Part shown: piece after piece, positions 1 through 8,725 of the stretch | Position numbering within the stretch: position 1 is the first letter of the stretch | Layout of the letters: every line of letters starts with the position of its first letter | Assembly (NCBI RefSeq): GCF_000374565.1 | Contig: NZ_KB894704.1 | Coordinates: 1-64,000 of the forward strand | DNA: 64,000 nucleotides | Reading direction: 5' to 3' | From: Siminovitchia fordii DSM 16014 = CIP 108821 | Lineage (GTDB): Bacteria; Bacillota; Bacilli; Bacillales; Bacillaceae_C | Translations under genes and position numbers: made by a program | The notes under the pieces: generated by a model | The model's input: the letters and a program-made list of their open reading frames with translations, nothing else | Databases searched by the model: none | What the model was told of the DNA's origin: nothing

Positions 1-358
1 CCATTTCCAGCTCTTCTTCGCTCTTATTATTTCCATGAAAATGAATTTTTTCAACCGGATATTTCGCAGCAATGGCCGTATACAACTCCCCGCCTGATAC
101 AACATCAAGGGAAAGTCCCTCCTCGTTGGCAAGCTGCAGCATCGCAATGGACGAGAAGGCTTTGCTCGCATAGGCGACCTGCGATTTGACCCCATGTTTT
201 TCAAACATCTTTTTAAAAGAGCGGGCCCGGTTTCTGATCAATTCCACATCATAAACGTATAAAGGGGTGCCATATTTTTCAACCAATTCAACTGTATCGC
301 ATCCGCCAATTTCAAGATGGCCTTCATCATTGATCGATGCGGTTCCATGTAAGTGCAT
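1..358 (-). CDS. lysA: Diaminopimelate decarboxylase (N-terminal part, runs off the window)
   Basis: PLP enzyme that converts meso-diaminopimelate to L-lysine in the cytoplasm, the last step of lysine synthesis. Only the first 119 residues are present; the gene continues past base 1. The protein opens MHLHGTASINDEGHLEIGG and contains VAYASKAF, whose Lys forms the Schiff base with PLP, followed by LDVVSGGELY and IHFHGNN, all typical of fold-type III decarboxylases. ATG 358 is preceded by GGAGGGAAAG. It lies downstream of spoVAF on the same strand, its usual position in Bacillus. Confidence 0.95.
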   Translation of the reverse strand, partial: MHLHGTASINDEGHLEIGGCDTVELVEKYGTPLYVYDVELIRNRARSFKKMFEKHGVKSQVAYASKAFSSIAMLQLANEEGLSLDVVSGGELYTAIAAKYPVEKIHFHGNNKSEEELEM

Positions 359-489
359 CTCTTTCCCTCCAAACGAACTTCTATAATAACAAAGCAATCG
401 GATGATACCGATTGCTTCAACAAATTAACATAAATGAAAAATAAGTATGCATCATTTTACTATATTTTATGTCATTTTGCAATGGGATG

Positions 490-1977
490 TCACGGCTTGT
501 TCTCAGGCTGGCGAAATCTATTGCGGGGATGGACGATACTCGGCCGCAGCCTACTGCCTGGAACAGGCCTCCTGATCAGGACTTGGATAAAAGCAATCGG
601 ATTGAACGGAATGAACGGCCACATATATGGCGCGTTTAGCGGTCGTAAAGAAACCAAATACAACATATAAATCGTACACCCCAGAATGAACCCTGGCACT
701 TTAAACAAGGCAACAGCAATCAACAGAAGCATTCGAAAGATTTTATTCGCAACACTCAATTCATAACTTGGAGTAGAAAACGTTCCGATAGCCGCAATCG
801 AAACATACAGGATCACTTCTGAATGGAATAGCCCGACATCTACTGCAATTTGTCCAATCAATACGGCAGCAATCAAACCCATAGCCGTCGATAACGGGGT
901 GGGGGTGTGTATGGCCGCTATTCTTAAAAATTCTATTCCCAGATCAGCAATGAGTAATTGGATGATCAAAGGAACTTCAGATTCTTTATCGGGTCCGATA
1001 TAAGCAAGTTTTTCAGGCAAAAGAGAAGGCTCCAATACAAAAAGAAACCATAGGGGCAATAAAAATATGGATGCCCAAATCCCAAGAAACCTAGTCCACC
1101 TTACGAACGTTCCCACTGCTGACGATTGCCGGTATTCTTCAGCGTGTTGAACATGATGGAAATATGTAGCCGGCGTGATCATCACGCTTGGGGAAGTATC
1201 AATAAAGATCAGTACATGGCCTTCCAAAAGGTGGATGGCTCCGACATCCGCTCTTTCCGTATACCGGACAAGAGGATATGGGTTGTACCCCTGTTTCATC
1301 AGATACTCTTCTATTGTTTTATCGGCCATGGATATTCCGTCGATATCAATATTGGAAATTTCCTTCCTGATCGTTTCAATCAATTCCGGGTTTGCCACAC
1401 CCTTGATATATCCGATCGCAATGTCCGTTTTTGAACGTTCGCCGACTTTAAACATTTCAAATCTTAAATTCTCGTCCCTTATCCTTCTTCTTGTCAGAGC
1501 AGTGTTAACAATGATATTCTCTACATAGCCATCCCGTGATCCCCTGACAACTTTTTCGGTATCCGGTTCCTCTGGCTCCCTCCCAGGGTAACTTCTAACA
1601 TCGACAATCAGAGCTGACTGCTGGCCTTCGACGACGATTCCCAACAATCCGGACAACACTTGGTCAGCCATTTCATCAAGTGTTTTTACAACTTCAACCG
1701 ATTCGTGGACAAGTCTGTTCTGGATAATTTCAAAAACATTTCTGGATGGCCTTTCCCGTTCATTCAAATTAACAAGCTCTTTAATTAATTGAATGATAAA
1801 CTCTGTATCACAAAGACCGTTTACATAATATAACTGCACCTCAGTCTTTAATATCACCAATTTCCTTTGGCCGATATCAAAACTTGTTCCCAGACCTACT
1901 CTGTCTTTAAAGTAATGCTCCAATCGTTGCAGATCCTCTGGAATTTCTTTGAAGTTTTTCTCTGCTTTTTTCTCCAT
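490..1977 (-). CDS. spoVAF: Spore germination protein SpoVAF (GerA A-subunit family)
   Basis: A 495-residue inner-spore-membrane protein related to GerA-type germinant receptor A subunits, made in the forespore and linked to germination and dipicolinate (DPA) release. It has a soluble N-terminal part of about 290 residues (including DGYVENIIVNTALTRRRIRD) and then several hydrophobic segments from about residue 297 on. ATG 1977 follows GGAAAGGAGCTG. It directly follows spoVAB; in B. subtilis spoVAC, spoVAD, spoVAEB and spoVAEA stand between these two genes, and none of them is here. Family assignment is firm; function is from the family. Confidence 0.93.
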   Translation of the reverse strand: MEKKAEKNFKEIPEDLQRLEHYFKDRVGLGTSFDIGQRKLVILKTEVQLYYVNGLCDTEFIIQLIKELVNLNERERPSRNVFEIIQNRLVHESVEVVKTLDEMADQVLSGLLGIVVEGQQSALIVDVRSYPGREPEEPDTEKVVRGSRDGYVENIIVNTALTRRRIRDENLRFEMFKVGERSKTDIAIGYIKGVANPELIETIRKEISNIDIDGISMADKTIEEYLMKQGYNPYPLVRYTERADVGAIHLLEGHVLIFIDTSPSVMITPATYFHHVQHAEEYRQSSAVGTFVRWTRFLGIWASIFLLPLWFLFVLEPSLLPEKLAYIGPDKESEVPLIIQLLIADLGIEFLRIAAIHTPTPLSTAMGLIAAVLIGQIAVDVGLFHSEVILYVSIAAIGTFSTPSYELSVANKIFRMLLLIAVALFKVPGFILGCTIYMLYLVSLRPLNAPYMWPFIPFNPIAFIQVLIRRPVPGSRLRPSIVHPRNRFRQPENKP

Positions 1978-2004
1978 TCAGACAGCTCCTTTCCACAGGC
2001 AGTA

Positions 2005-2430
2005 TCAGTAATTCACAAAAATCAACCATTGAAATAAAGAACCTACCAATTTTCCCATGACTAGAGCCATCAGCAGACTAATGAGCATTCCCTCCATCCC
2101 GATCCTCTTCGATAAAATCGGCAATACATTCAGTACTTCAGTAAGAGCTGCTGCAAGCATGCCGATGAATATCCCACTGGCAAATCCAATGGGAATCAAG
2201 ATAGCGGCACCAACCGGAATGGAGTAGTTATTCAAATCAGCAAAACTGGCCAACACAACGCTGATAACAACCGCCCATTCATAGGAATGAATATACTCAC
2301 CGGTTTTCGTGAGTTGCGTAAGCCGCGGTATCACGCCAAGTACGGTTAAAAATGCGACAAATCCTATACCTACGGCAATGCCTCCTGATAAGCCTGTAAA
2401 TATGACTGCAACAGTTTTAATGATCATCAC
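2005..2430 (-). CDS. spoVAB: Stage V sporulation protein AB
   Basis: A 141-residue polytopic membrane protein of the SpoVA system for DPA movement in spores. About five hydrophobic segments are visible (for example around residues 5-30, 50-70, 75-100 and 115-135), separated by short loops such as SKRIGMEG. The start is GTG 2430 or ATG 2427; either overlaps the end of spoVAA by 11-14 bases, which implies translational coupling. The next gene is spoVAF, so the spoVAC-AD-AE block that encodes the best-studied channel parts is missing at this spot. Confidence 0.9.
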   Translation of the reverse strand: MMIIKTVAVIFTGLSGGIAVGIGFVAFLTVLGVIPRLTQLTKTGEYIHSYEWAVVISVVLASFADLNNYSIPVGAAILIPIGFASGIFIGMLAAALTEVLNVLPILSKRIGMEGMLISLLMALVMGKLVGSLFQWLIFVNY

Positions 2431-3037
2431 TGTATTTCGTACTCTCTTTGTGCTTATTCAAAACAACATATTGATCAAGATCCTGCTGATAATTAAACAT
2501 CTCTATTTCCAATGGACTGGGCTCCTGGTTGATCCTTTTCTTGAATAGATGATTAAAAAAAAGAATCATGCCTAGCCCAAGGCCAAGCGAATAAGGAATC
2601 TGGACAATATATGGAGTGGAATTCATCTTCCCTGTCATCATCCAGTAAATCTTCTGATGCATCGTTTGCATACTTGTTTCCTCATGGAAATTCATAATAG
2701 CCATGCCGGACCCAACGAAAAGCAAAAGCCAAACGAGAACAAATAAAAAGGAAGGAGCTGTCTTCCTCTTTTTCACTATTTCAAATATCGTTTCCGAAGG
2801 TCCGATAACTTGGATTTCCGCATCAGGATACCGGCTTTTTATTTTATTGATGACATTCATGACATCCAAGACAATAAACTTTTTCTCAACTTCAGAAGTA
2901 TTCGAAAGTACAACCAATTCCTGAAGATTACTCATTTCCTCCGGGACAATCACTTGTGCCATGTCACTCAGCCTCACAATGGCACCCTTTTTAATTGTCA
3001 GGCGGTGTTTCATTTGAATATAAATCGTATTCTCCAT
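2417..3037 (-). CDS. spoVAA: Stage V sporulation protein AA
   Basis: A 206-residue spore membrane protein of the SpoVA system. The N-terminal half is soluble and the C-terminal half holds hydrophobic segments (FLFVLVWLLLFVGSGMAIMN and IPYSLGLGLGMILFFNHLF) followed by the family-typical EPSPLEIEMFNYQQDLDQYV. A longer reading to 3100 exists, but ATG 3037 gives MENTIYIQMKHR, which lines up with the start of B. subtilis SpoVAA and gives the usual length. A sigma-G-type promoter (3074-3104) sits just upstream, consistent with forespore expression. First gene of the short spoVAA-AB-AF-lysA run. Confidence 0.9.
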   Translation of the reverse strand: MENTIYIQMKHRLTIKKGAIVRLSDMAQVIVPEEMSNLQELVVLSNTSEVEKKFIVLDVMNVINKIKSRYPDAEIQVIGPSETIFEIVKKRKTAPSFLFVLVWLLLFVGSGMAIMNFHEETSMQTMHQKIYWMMTGKMNSTPYIVQIPYSLGLGLGMILFFNHLFKKRINQEPSPLEIEMFNYQQDLDQYVVLNKHKESTKYSDDH

Positions 3038-3073
3038 CATTCCACATCCCGCATTGCTGTTTGTGTATTCTCT

Positions 3074-3104
3074 ATTATGCTTCATTCCATTTACAGCCAT
3101 TCAT
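3074..3104 (-). promoter_or_regulatory. Sigma-G-type promoter for spoVAA
   Basis: On the minus strand TGAATG (3104-3099) and CATAATA (3080-3074) are separated by 18 bases. This fits the sigma-G consensus (GHATR, 17-18 bases, CATWHTA). It ends 37 bases before the chosen spoVAA start. The spoVA operon of B. subtilis is a known sigma-G operon. Confidence 0.65.
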
Positions 3105-3150
3105 TTATTTATGAGAAGGCAGCCTCCTTATCCTCTGAAAGGAAAAACAT

Positions 3151-3190
3151 AAAAAAACGTATGGATTCCCAGCTAAGTGGTATCCATACG
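3151..3190 (-). terminator. Intrinsic terminator overlapping the end of sigF
   Basis: Read on the minus strand, CGTATGGATACC (3190-3179) pairs with GGAATCCATACG (3169-3158) and is followed by seven T. The left arm includes the last sense codons of sigF, so the stop codon lies in the loop. It separates the spoIIA operon from the sigma-G-driven spoVA genes. Confidence 0.75.
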
Positions 3191-3934
3191 CTCTTTCATC
3201 TGTTCTAGTATTTTCTTTTCCAGTCTCGAAACCTGGACTTGAGAGATTTCCAGGCGTTTTGCTACCTCAGACTGTGTCTGGTCTTTATAATATCTCAGAT
3301 ATACAATGAGCCTTTCCCGCTCATCAAGCCCTCGAATCGCTTCTTCAAGCGCAATTTTATCAAACCACTTATGTTCACTATGATCTGACAGTTGGTCCAT
3401 CAATGTAATAGGGTCGCCGTCATTTTCATACACTGTTTCATGTATGGAGGCCGGGGTGCGCCCAGCGTCCTGAGCCATTATGACTTCCTCTAATGACACC
3501 TCTAGATGCTCTGCAATTTCCGAAACGGTAGGTACCCTGCCATGTTTCTTCGCGAGCTCATCTTTTGATCTTCGGATTTTATTGCTGAGTTCTTTTAATG
3601 AGCGGCTCACCTTTACCGTGCCGTCATCGCGGATGAAACGTTGAATTTCCCCTATAATCATAGGAACGGCATAGGTGGAAAATTTGACATCATATGAGAG
3701 GTCAAACTTGTCAACTGATTTCAGCAAGCCAATACTTCCTATTTGAAACAGGTCATCGGGTTCATATCCTCTGTTGAGGAAGCGCTGAACCACAGACCAT
3801 ACAAGTCTCATATTTTTTTCAACAAGTATATCTCGGGCTTCCTGATCTCCGTTCTGACTTCTCCTGATATATTCCTTTACTTCATCGTCTTTCAGAAATG
3901 ATGTGTTCGAGTCTTTTTTAAGTTCCACATCCAT
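3173..3934 (-). CDS. sigF: RNA polymerase sigma factor F (forespore)
   Basis: First forespore-specific sigma factor (SpoIIAC), 253 residues. Region 2 shows DDLFQIGSIGLLKSVDKFD and KFSTYAVPMIIGEIQRFIRDD; region 3 has VPTVSEIAEHLEVSLEEV; region 4 ends with the helix-turn-helix SEVAKRLEISQVQVSRLEKK. After asymmetric division it is held by SpoIIAB and freed by dephosphorylated SpoIIAA. ATG 3934 follows AAGGAG, and that ribosome site overlaps the stop of spoIIAB, so the three genes spoIIAA-AB-AC form one transcript. Target genes of this sigma cascade in the window include spoIVB and the spoVA genes (known for the families). Confidence 0.97.
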   Translation of the reverse strand: MDVELKKDSNTSFLKDDEVKEYIRRSQNGDQEARDILVEKNMRLVWSVVQRFLNRGYEPDDLFQIGSIGLLKSVDKFDLSYDVKFSTYAVPMIIGEIQRFIRDDGTVKVSRSLKELSNKIRRSKDELAKKHGRVPTVSEIAEHLEVSLEEVIMAQDAGRTPASIHETVYENDGDPITLMDQLSDHSEHKWFDKIALEEAIRGLDERERLIVYLRYYKDQTQSEVAKRLEISQVQVSRLEKKILEQMKERMDTT

Positions 3935-3946
3935 AGGCGCGGCTCC

Positions 3947-4387
3947 TTAATTGCACAACGCTTTATTTTTCGTTAAATACTTGATTAAGCGTATGGTTGT
4001 TCCTGTCCCAGGGTGAGATTGTATTTCCAAGTGGTCAGTGAAATTTTCCATAATTGTAAAGCCCATGCCTGAACGCTCCATTTCCGGTTTTGTTGTAAAT
4101 AACGGCTGCCTTGCTTCGTCAATGTCAGCAATGCCGACCCCCGAATCTTTAATGACCAGGTCGACTTTTCCATCTTCAATGACTGCAGAAATATAGACAA
4201 TCCCTGTCGGATTTTGCTCGTAACCGTGTATGATTGCATTCGTAACAGCTTCAGACACCACTGTCTTGATTTCCGTCAGCTCGTCTAAATTTGGATCCAG
4301 CTGGGCTATGAATGCGGCGACTGTCACACGGGCAAACGATTCATTTTGGCTGAGTGCACTGAACTGGATTTGCATCTCGTTTCTCAT
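3947..4387 (-). CDS. spoIIAB: Anti-sigma F factor / serine kinase SpoIIAB
   Basis: A 146-residue GHKL-type ATPase that binds sigma F and phosphorylates SpoIIAA. The ATP site motifs are visible: the N box [14 protein letters not shown] (about residues 46-59), DSGVGIADI (about 81-89) and the G2 loop [10 protein letters not shown] (about 107-116). ATG 4387 lies two bases after the stop of spoIIAA and follows a GGGGG-type ribosome site. It is the middle gene of the spoIIA partner-switching operon. Confidence 0.97.
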   Translation of the reverse strand: MRNEMQIQFSALSQNESFARVTVAAFIAQLDPNLDELTEIKTVVSEAVTNAIIHGYEQNPTGIVYISAVIEDGKVDLVIKDSGVGIADIDEARQPLFTTKPEMERSGMGFTIMENFTDHLEIQSHPGTGTTIRLIKYLTKNKALCN

Positions 4388-4389
4388 TA

Positions 4390-4740
4390 TCAGGCAACCC
4401 CCAATCTTTCAAGCGCAAATTTTTCAGAAGACTCCAAGCGGACGATTTTGAATAGACCCGACATTTCAAATAATCGTTTGACTGGTGGGGAAATGGAACA
4501 AACAACCATTTCTCCCTTCTTCAATTTAATTTGCTTATACCTTCCGAGGATTACCCCCAGCCCGGAGCTATCCATAAAAGATAGCTTTTCCAGGTTCAAG
4601 ACGATATGCAAAATATCGTGAGCCTTGATTGCCTCGGTGATCCGCTCCCGCAAGTGTTCCGCCGTATGATGGTCCAGTTCGCCGGAAAGCCGGATGCATA
4701 GAACGTCTTGCTTCACTTCCAAATCAATCTTCAATCCCAC
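4390..4740 (-). CDS. spoIIAA: Anti-anti-sigma factor SpoIIAA
   Basis: STAS-domain protein that frees sigma F by binding SpoIIAB. The phosphorylation site is Ser58 in [26 protein letters not shown] and [14 protein letters not shown] are other conserved stretches. A longer reading goes to 4788, but GTG 4740 has AAGGAGG eight bases upstream and gives 116 residues with Ser58 in the B. subtilis numbering, so that start is preferred. First gene of spoIIA, preceded by a sigma-H-like promoter. Confidence 0.95.
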   Translation of the reverse strand: MGLKIDLEVKQDVLCIRLSGELDHHTAEHLRERITEAIKAHDILHIVLNLEKLSFMDSSGLGVILGRYKQIKLKKGEMVVCSISPPVKRLFEMSGLFKIVRLESSEKFALERLGVA

Positions 4741-4773
4741 ATGCACAGCCTCCTTATGTGTCGTATAGTGAGT

Positions 4774-4803
4774 CAATTCTATCTTCATGCACCCGAATCC
4801 TTC
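4774..4803 (-). promoter_or_regulatory. Sigma-H-type promoter of the spoIIA operon
   Basis: On the minus strand GAAGGATTC (-35, RNAGGAWWW type) and ATAGAATTG (-10, RNNGAATWW type) are separated by 12 bases, the normal sigma-H arrangement. It ends 33 bases before the GTG start of spoIIAA. TTTTGTCATG, an imperfect Spo0A box, lies just upstream. In B. subtilis spoIIA needs sigma H and Spo0A~P. Confidence 0.6.
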
Positions 4804-4849
4804 TTCATGACAAAACTAGAACCTATTCGCTAAACTTATTGAATTTTCA

Positions 4850-6016
4850 TCATTTTGACTGAGTAAAAATCCCGAATGATCTTTTATATAGTTGCCACCA
4901 CGATGCTTTCTTTACATTTTTTTCTGCAACTAAGTCCGACTCTGCCAGTTTCTTTCCATCCTTTTTAATGATGATCTTTCCAATTGTTTCACCTTTTTTG
5001 ATTGGAGCTTTTAAGTTTTTATCAAGTTTCAGTTCAGTGGAGAAATTTTTGGCTTCCTCCCCCTTTTTCGTCAAGAGGGAAACCGGTTCGCCAGTCTGAG
5101 CATTGATTTCCTTTACATCCCCTTTGCTAACTTTTACTTTTCCGAGGTTCTCTCCTTTTTTGTAAAGAGAGTGGGTGGCATACTGAGAAAATGCATAATC
5201 AAGCATTTTTGTAATCTGTGCATTCCTGCTTTTCGATGTAGGTGCACCAAAGACGACCGCAATGACGCGCATACCCTCTTTTTCCGCTGTTGCTGTTAGA
5301 CAGTATTTCGCCTCGCTTGTAAAACCTGTTTTCAAGCCGTCGACCCCTGGGTAAAACCGGACGAGTTTATTTGTATTGACGAGCCAGAATTTCTTCTCGG
5401 AATCCTCTCTTAAATAGGATTCATATAGCTTCGTAAAATCAGTGATTTCCTCGTGTTTCAATAATTCCTTCGCCATGACTGCCATGTCATGGGCTGTACT
5501 GTAATGCTCCTTCGTAGTCAAGCCTGTTGTATTTTGGAATTTGGTATTTTTCAGGCCCAGTTCTTTTGCTCGTTCATTCATTTTGGCAACAAAGGCCTCC
5601 TCACTACCCGAAATCTTTTCTGCCATGGCAACGGAGGCATCGTTGGCTGAAGCGATTGCGATTCCAAGCAGCATATCTTTTACAGTCATTTCTTCACCAG
5701 GCTCTAGAAAAATCTGGGAACCTCCCATCGAAGCAGCATAGTCACTCGCCCGCACTTTTTCATCCATGCTAAGCTGTCCGCTGTCTAGCGCTTCCATGAT
5801 GAGGAGCATCGTCATCACCTTTGTCATGGAGGCCGGCGGCAGTTTTTCATGGCTGTTCTTGTCATATAGAACCTTTCCTGTATCCCTTTCTATTAAAATC
5901 GCCGACCGAGAATCATCCGACAGCTCTTTTTGCTTCTCCTCTGTCGCGAAAACGTGCTGGTCTGCCAAAGTGAATATCAGCAAGAAAGAAAAAAATATAC
6001 CGGCTAACCTTTTCAT
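4850..6016 (-). CDS. dacF: Sporulation D-alanyl-D-alanine carboxypeptidase DacF
   Basis: Penicillin-binding DD-carboxypeptidase that trims peptidoglycan peptides in the forespore and affects spore cortex cross-linking. A signal peptide (MKRLAGIFFSFLLIFTLA...VFA) is followed by the serine peptidase S11 motifs: SMTK with Ser63 and Lys66, SAN at 123-125 and KTG at 229-231, then the C-terminal PBP5-like beta domain. A longer reading reaches 6061; ATG 6016 is chosen because GGAGGGG lies just upstream and the product (388 residues) matches the family. It stands directly upstream of spoIIA, as in B. subtilis. Confidence 0.95.
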   Translation of the reverse strand: MKRLAGIFFSFLLIFTLADQHVFATEEKQKELSDDSRSAILIERDTGKVLYDKNSHEKLPPASMTKVMTMLLIMEALDSGQLSMDEKVRASDYAASMGGSQIFLEPGEEMTVKDMLLGIAIASANDASVAMAEKISGSEEAFVAKMNERAKELGLKNTKFQNTTGLTTKEHYSTAHDMAVMAKELLKHEEITDFTKLYESYLREDSEKKFWLVNTNKLVRFYPGVDGLKTGFTSEAKYCLTATAEKEGMRVIAVVFGAPTSKSRNAQITKMLDYAFSQYATHSLYKKGENLGKVKVSKGDVKEINAQTGEPVSLLTKKGEEAKNFSTELKLDKNLKAPIKKGETIGKIIIKKDGKKLAESDLVAEKNVKKASWWQLYKRSFGIFTQSK

Positions 6017-6104
6017 CAAAACCCCTCCATTTGTATGATAAAAAACGGTAATGTTTACCAACTATCACCATTGTCTCCTGGAAAGGTTTTTTTATACTTT
6101 TTTT

Positions 6105-6140
6105 ATAAAAAATGCCTTGCGGACTAAACACCGCAAGGCC
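6105..6140 (-). terminator. Intrinsic terminator after deoB
   Basis: On the minus strand GCCTTGCGG (6139-6131) pairs with CCGCAAGGC (6122-6114) around an eight-base loop, followed by ATTTTTT. It separates deoB from dacF. Confidence 0.85.
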
Positions 6141-6153
6141 TATGATTTTTCTA

Positions 6154-7347
6154 TCAACTTTCAATCGTTAAATCGGAAAGGAAGCTATCTCCTGCGCCCT
6201 TCCAGTCAATGCCGAAATTATGCGCGATCGTTGCACCTACATCGGCAAATGTTTTCCGGATCGGCAGCTCCCTACCGCCATTAAAACGTTTTGAATATAC
6301 TAGTAGTGGCACGAATTCCCTTGTATGATCCGTCCCATGGTGGGTAGGATCATTTCCATGGTCAGCCGTTACAATCAATAAATCGTCTTCTTTCATTCTC
6401 TCAAAAACCTCAGGCAGTCGTTTATCGAACTGTTCAAGTGCAGCTCCATATCCTTCGGGGTCCCGTCTGTGACCAAATTTGGCATCAAAATCGACGAGAT
6501 TAATGAAACTGAGACCAGTGAAATCTTCTTCCATTATCCGAATCAACTTGTCCATACCATCCATATTGGAATTGGTCCTGATGGATTTCGTAATCCCTTC
6601 TCCATCATAAATGTCATGGATTTTTCCAATGGCTATTACATCTAAGTCATTGGATGACAGCTCATTCATTACTGTCCGATCAAATGGCTTCAAGGCATAA
6701 TCGTGACGATTGGCCGTACGCTGAAAATTTCCGGGCGATCCTATAAATGGGCGTGCAATCACCCGTCCGACCTTAAATTCCTCGTCAAGTGTAAGTTCCC
6801 TCGCTTTTTCACATATATTATACAGTTCCGTAAGCGGAATCACTTCTTCATGTGAGGCAATCTGCAAAACGGAATCTGCTGATGTATAAACGATCAATGC
6901 CCCTGTTTCCATGTGTTCAGGGCCAAGCCGTTCTATGATTTCTGTCCCGCTTGCAGGTATATTTCCAATGACTGACCTTCCAGAAGCCTCTTCGAGACGT
7001 GTGATAAGCAATTCGGGAAAACCGTTGGGAAACACTTTAAACGGGTGGCTTGTGATCAGTCCCATAATTTCCCAGTGGCCGGTCAGCGTATCTTTTCCTC
7101 TCGATGCCTCCTGCATTTTTGTATAAAAGGCAAGAGGCTTTTCAACTTTCTCTACCCCTTTGATTTCTCTAATGTTCGATAAACCGAGGCTCCCCATATT
7201 TGGCAAATTCAAACCGTCTATCTTTTCCGCGATATGGCCCAGCGTGTCAGCGCCGATATCATCGAAATCCTTCGCATCCGGGGCTTCGCCTATCCCTACT
7301 GAATCCAAGACTATCAAGTGAACCCGTTTATATTGAGAACTTATCAC
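6154..7347 (-). CDS. deoB: Phosphopentomutase
   Basis: Interconverts (deoxy)ribose 1-phosphate and 5-phosphate in nucleoside salvage; cytoplasmic alkaline-phosphatase-superfamily enzyme with two Mn ions. Metal-binding motifs are visible: [15 protein letters not shown] at the N-terminus, [21 protein letters not shown] near the C-terminus, and the central RHDYALKPF. The frame is open to 7368, but GTG 7347 has GGAGGG six bases upstream and gives [16 protein letters not shown] (397 residues), close to B. subtilis Drm. The usual partner pupG (purine nucleoside phosphorylase) is not between deoB and dacF here. Confidence 0.94.
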   Translation of the reverse strand: MISSQYKRVHLIVLDSVGIGEAPDAKDFDDIGADTLGHIAEKIDGLNLPNMGSLGLSNIREIKGVEKVEKPLAFYTKMQEASRGKDTLTGHWEIMGLITSHPFKVFPNGFPELLITRLEEASGRSVIGNIPASGTEIIERLGPEHMETGALIVYTSADSVLQIASHEEVIPLTELYNICEKARELTLDEEFKVGRVIARPFIGSPGNFQRTANRHDYALKPFDRTVMNELSSNDLDVIAIGKIHDIYDGEGITKSIRTNSNMDGMDKLIRIMEEDFTGLSFINLVDFDAKFGHRRDPEGYGAALEQFDKRLPEVFERMKEDDLLIVTADHGNDPTHHGTDHTREFVPLLVYSKRFNGGRELPIRKTFADVGATIAHNFGIDWKGAGDSFLSDLTIES

Positions 7348-7403
7348 AATCATCCCTCCATATCCCATTATTTTTCTAATGGTACCATACCCGTTTAAAT
7401 ACG

Positions 7404-7437
7404 TTAAAAAAACCGCTTTTGAGAGTAAGCGGTTTTA
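7404..7437 (-). terminator. Intrinsic terminator at the end of xerD
   Basis: On the minus strand AAAACCGCTT and AAGCGGTTTT pair around ACTCTCAA and are followed by a run of T. It overlaps the stop codon of xerD. Confidence 0.8.
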
Positions 7438-8328
7438 GGCGCGCGGGTGATATAGTTTGTAAACATCTTTCAATCTCGATTTGGAAACATGCGTATATAT
7501 CTGTGTAGTTGAAATGTCTGAATGGCCGAGCATTTCCTGGACTGCACGCAAATCTGCTCCATTTTCGAGCAAGTGGGTTGCGAAGGAATGCCTTAATGTA
7601 TGGGGCGTCAATTCTTTTTCAATATTTGCCTTAGCCGCAAGTTTTTTCAAGTTTTTCCAAAACCCCTGCCTTGTCAACCTTTTGCCATGATGATTTAAAA
7701 ATAATGCATTCGTCCTATTTTTTTCTTTCCGGAGCTTTGGCCTGGCGTCTCTTAAATAGTGTTCAATCGCTCTGGTTGCTTCCGTCCCGATTGGAATGAT
7801 CCGCTCTTTATTTCCTTTTCCCCTGCACCTGACAAAACCGATGGTCAGATGTATGTCATCCAGGTTCAAATCCAGAAGCTCGCTGATCCGCGTACCTGTC
7901 CCGTATAAAAGCTCCAGCATCGCTTTATCGCGAATCCCAAATAGAGTGGAAAGGTCCGGGGCTTCAAGGAGAGATTGAATGTCTGATATGGAAAGGATTT
8001 TCGGCAGATTCTTTTCTAACTGCGGTGTTTCAATATGTATCGTGGGATCGTTCCCGACTACCTTTTCACGTAAAAGGAACTGATGGAACGATCGTATTGA
8101 TGCAATATGCCGGGCAAGCGTTCTACTGGATTTGCCTTCACCCTTTAGCTGCCCCAAAAATTGAATAATATGCATACGAGAGATGTCATCAAAACGGGTG
8201 ATTTTCAATATGTTTTGAATATAGGCAAGATAGTTAACCAAGTCACGTTCATAAGCCTTTACTGTGTTCTGGGACAACCCCTTTTCCACAACCATAAAAT
8301 GAATAAAATCCTGCAGACGGTCTTTCAT
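7435..8328 (-). CDS. xerD: Tyrosine recombinase XerD
   Basis: Site-specific recombinase that works with XerC/CodV at dif to resolve chromosome dimers. The N-terminal SAM-like domain ([20 protein letters not shown]) is followed by the catalytic domain with Arg in [24 protein letters not shown] (His and Arg), [14 protein letters not shown] (His and the nucleophile Tyr). Length is 297 residues from ATG 8328, chosen over a 17-residue longer reading because [11 protein letters not shown] matches the family start. It lies immediately downstream of yqzK and fur. Confidence 0.95.
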   Translation of the reverse strand: MKDRLQDFIHFMVVEKGLSQNTVKAYERDLVNYLAYIQNILKITRFDDISRMHIIQFLGQLKGEGKSSRTLARHIASIRSFHQFLLREKVVGNDPTIHIETPQLEKNLPKILSISDIQSLLEAPDLSTLFGIRDKAMLELLYGTGTRISELLDLNLDDIHLTIGFVRCRGKGNKERIIPIGTEATRAIEHYLRDARPKLRKEKNRTNALFLNHHGKRLTRQGFWKNLKKLAAKANIEKELTPHTLRHSFATHLLENGADLRAVQEMLGHSDISTTQIYTHVSKSRLKDVYKLYHPRA

Positions 8329-8336
8329 TTTCTTCC

Positions 8337-8567
8337 CTACTCCCCATTCGAATAAAAAAACAACAGGCGGGAGAGCCAATCACTCTCTTCATCACTCTCA
8401 TGCTGCTGAATCACTTTGACAGCCGTTCCTTCTGGCTCGTCGTATCTCCGGTAATTTTCATACTCCTGGCTAACCCATATAATACCATAGTAGAACATAA
8501 TCGTACATGCTGCAAAAAGCAGAAACACCCTCAGTACCTGGAATATCAATCTAGCAGTATTCCTCAT
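8337..8567 (-). CDS. yqzK: YqzK family small membrane protein (DUF4227)
   Basis: A 76-residue protein with one hydrophobic segment near the N-terminus ([21 protein letters not shown]) and an acidic tail with [14 protein letters not shown]. The same gene sits between fur and xerD in B. subtilis. The stop is eight bases from the xerD start, so the two are probably cotranscribed. Function unknown. Confidence 0.8.
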   Translation of the reverse strand: MRNTARLIFQVLRVFLLFAACTIMFYYGIIWVSQEYENYRRYDEPEGTAVKVIQQHESDEESDWLSRLLFFYSNGE

Positions 8568-8683
8568 CTCATCAAACCCTTTTCAAGTATTCGGTCTGCT
8601 TGTACCAGTAATACATGATATGCAATAATTGTCCATGTTTATACGTAAAGGGATATAAATTTGATGGTGAAGGATATGTCCTG

Positions 8684-8718
8684 CAAAAACGCCCACCCTT
8701 TTAAAATAAGGATGGGCG
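8684..8718 (-). terminator. Intrinsic terminator after fur
   Basis: On the minus strand GCCCATCCTT (8717-8708) pairs with AAGGGTGGGC (8700-8691), followed by GTTTTTG. It ends the fur transcript. Confidence 0.85.
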
Positions 8719-8725
8719 CTCAATT

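Noticed and set aside
434-670. Open frame of 78 codons on the plus strand
   Set aside because: Mostly antisense to the 3' end of spoVAF, without a ribosome site; the other frame has clear family similarity.
5990-6061. Sigma-F/sigma-G promoter for dacF
   Set aside because: Only a weak -10-like CATACAA with a poor -35 could be found, so it was not listed.
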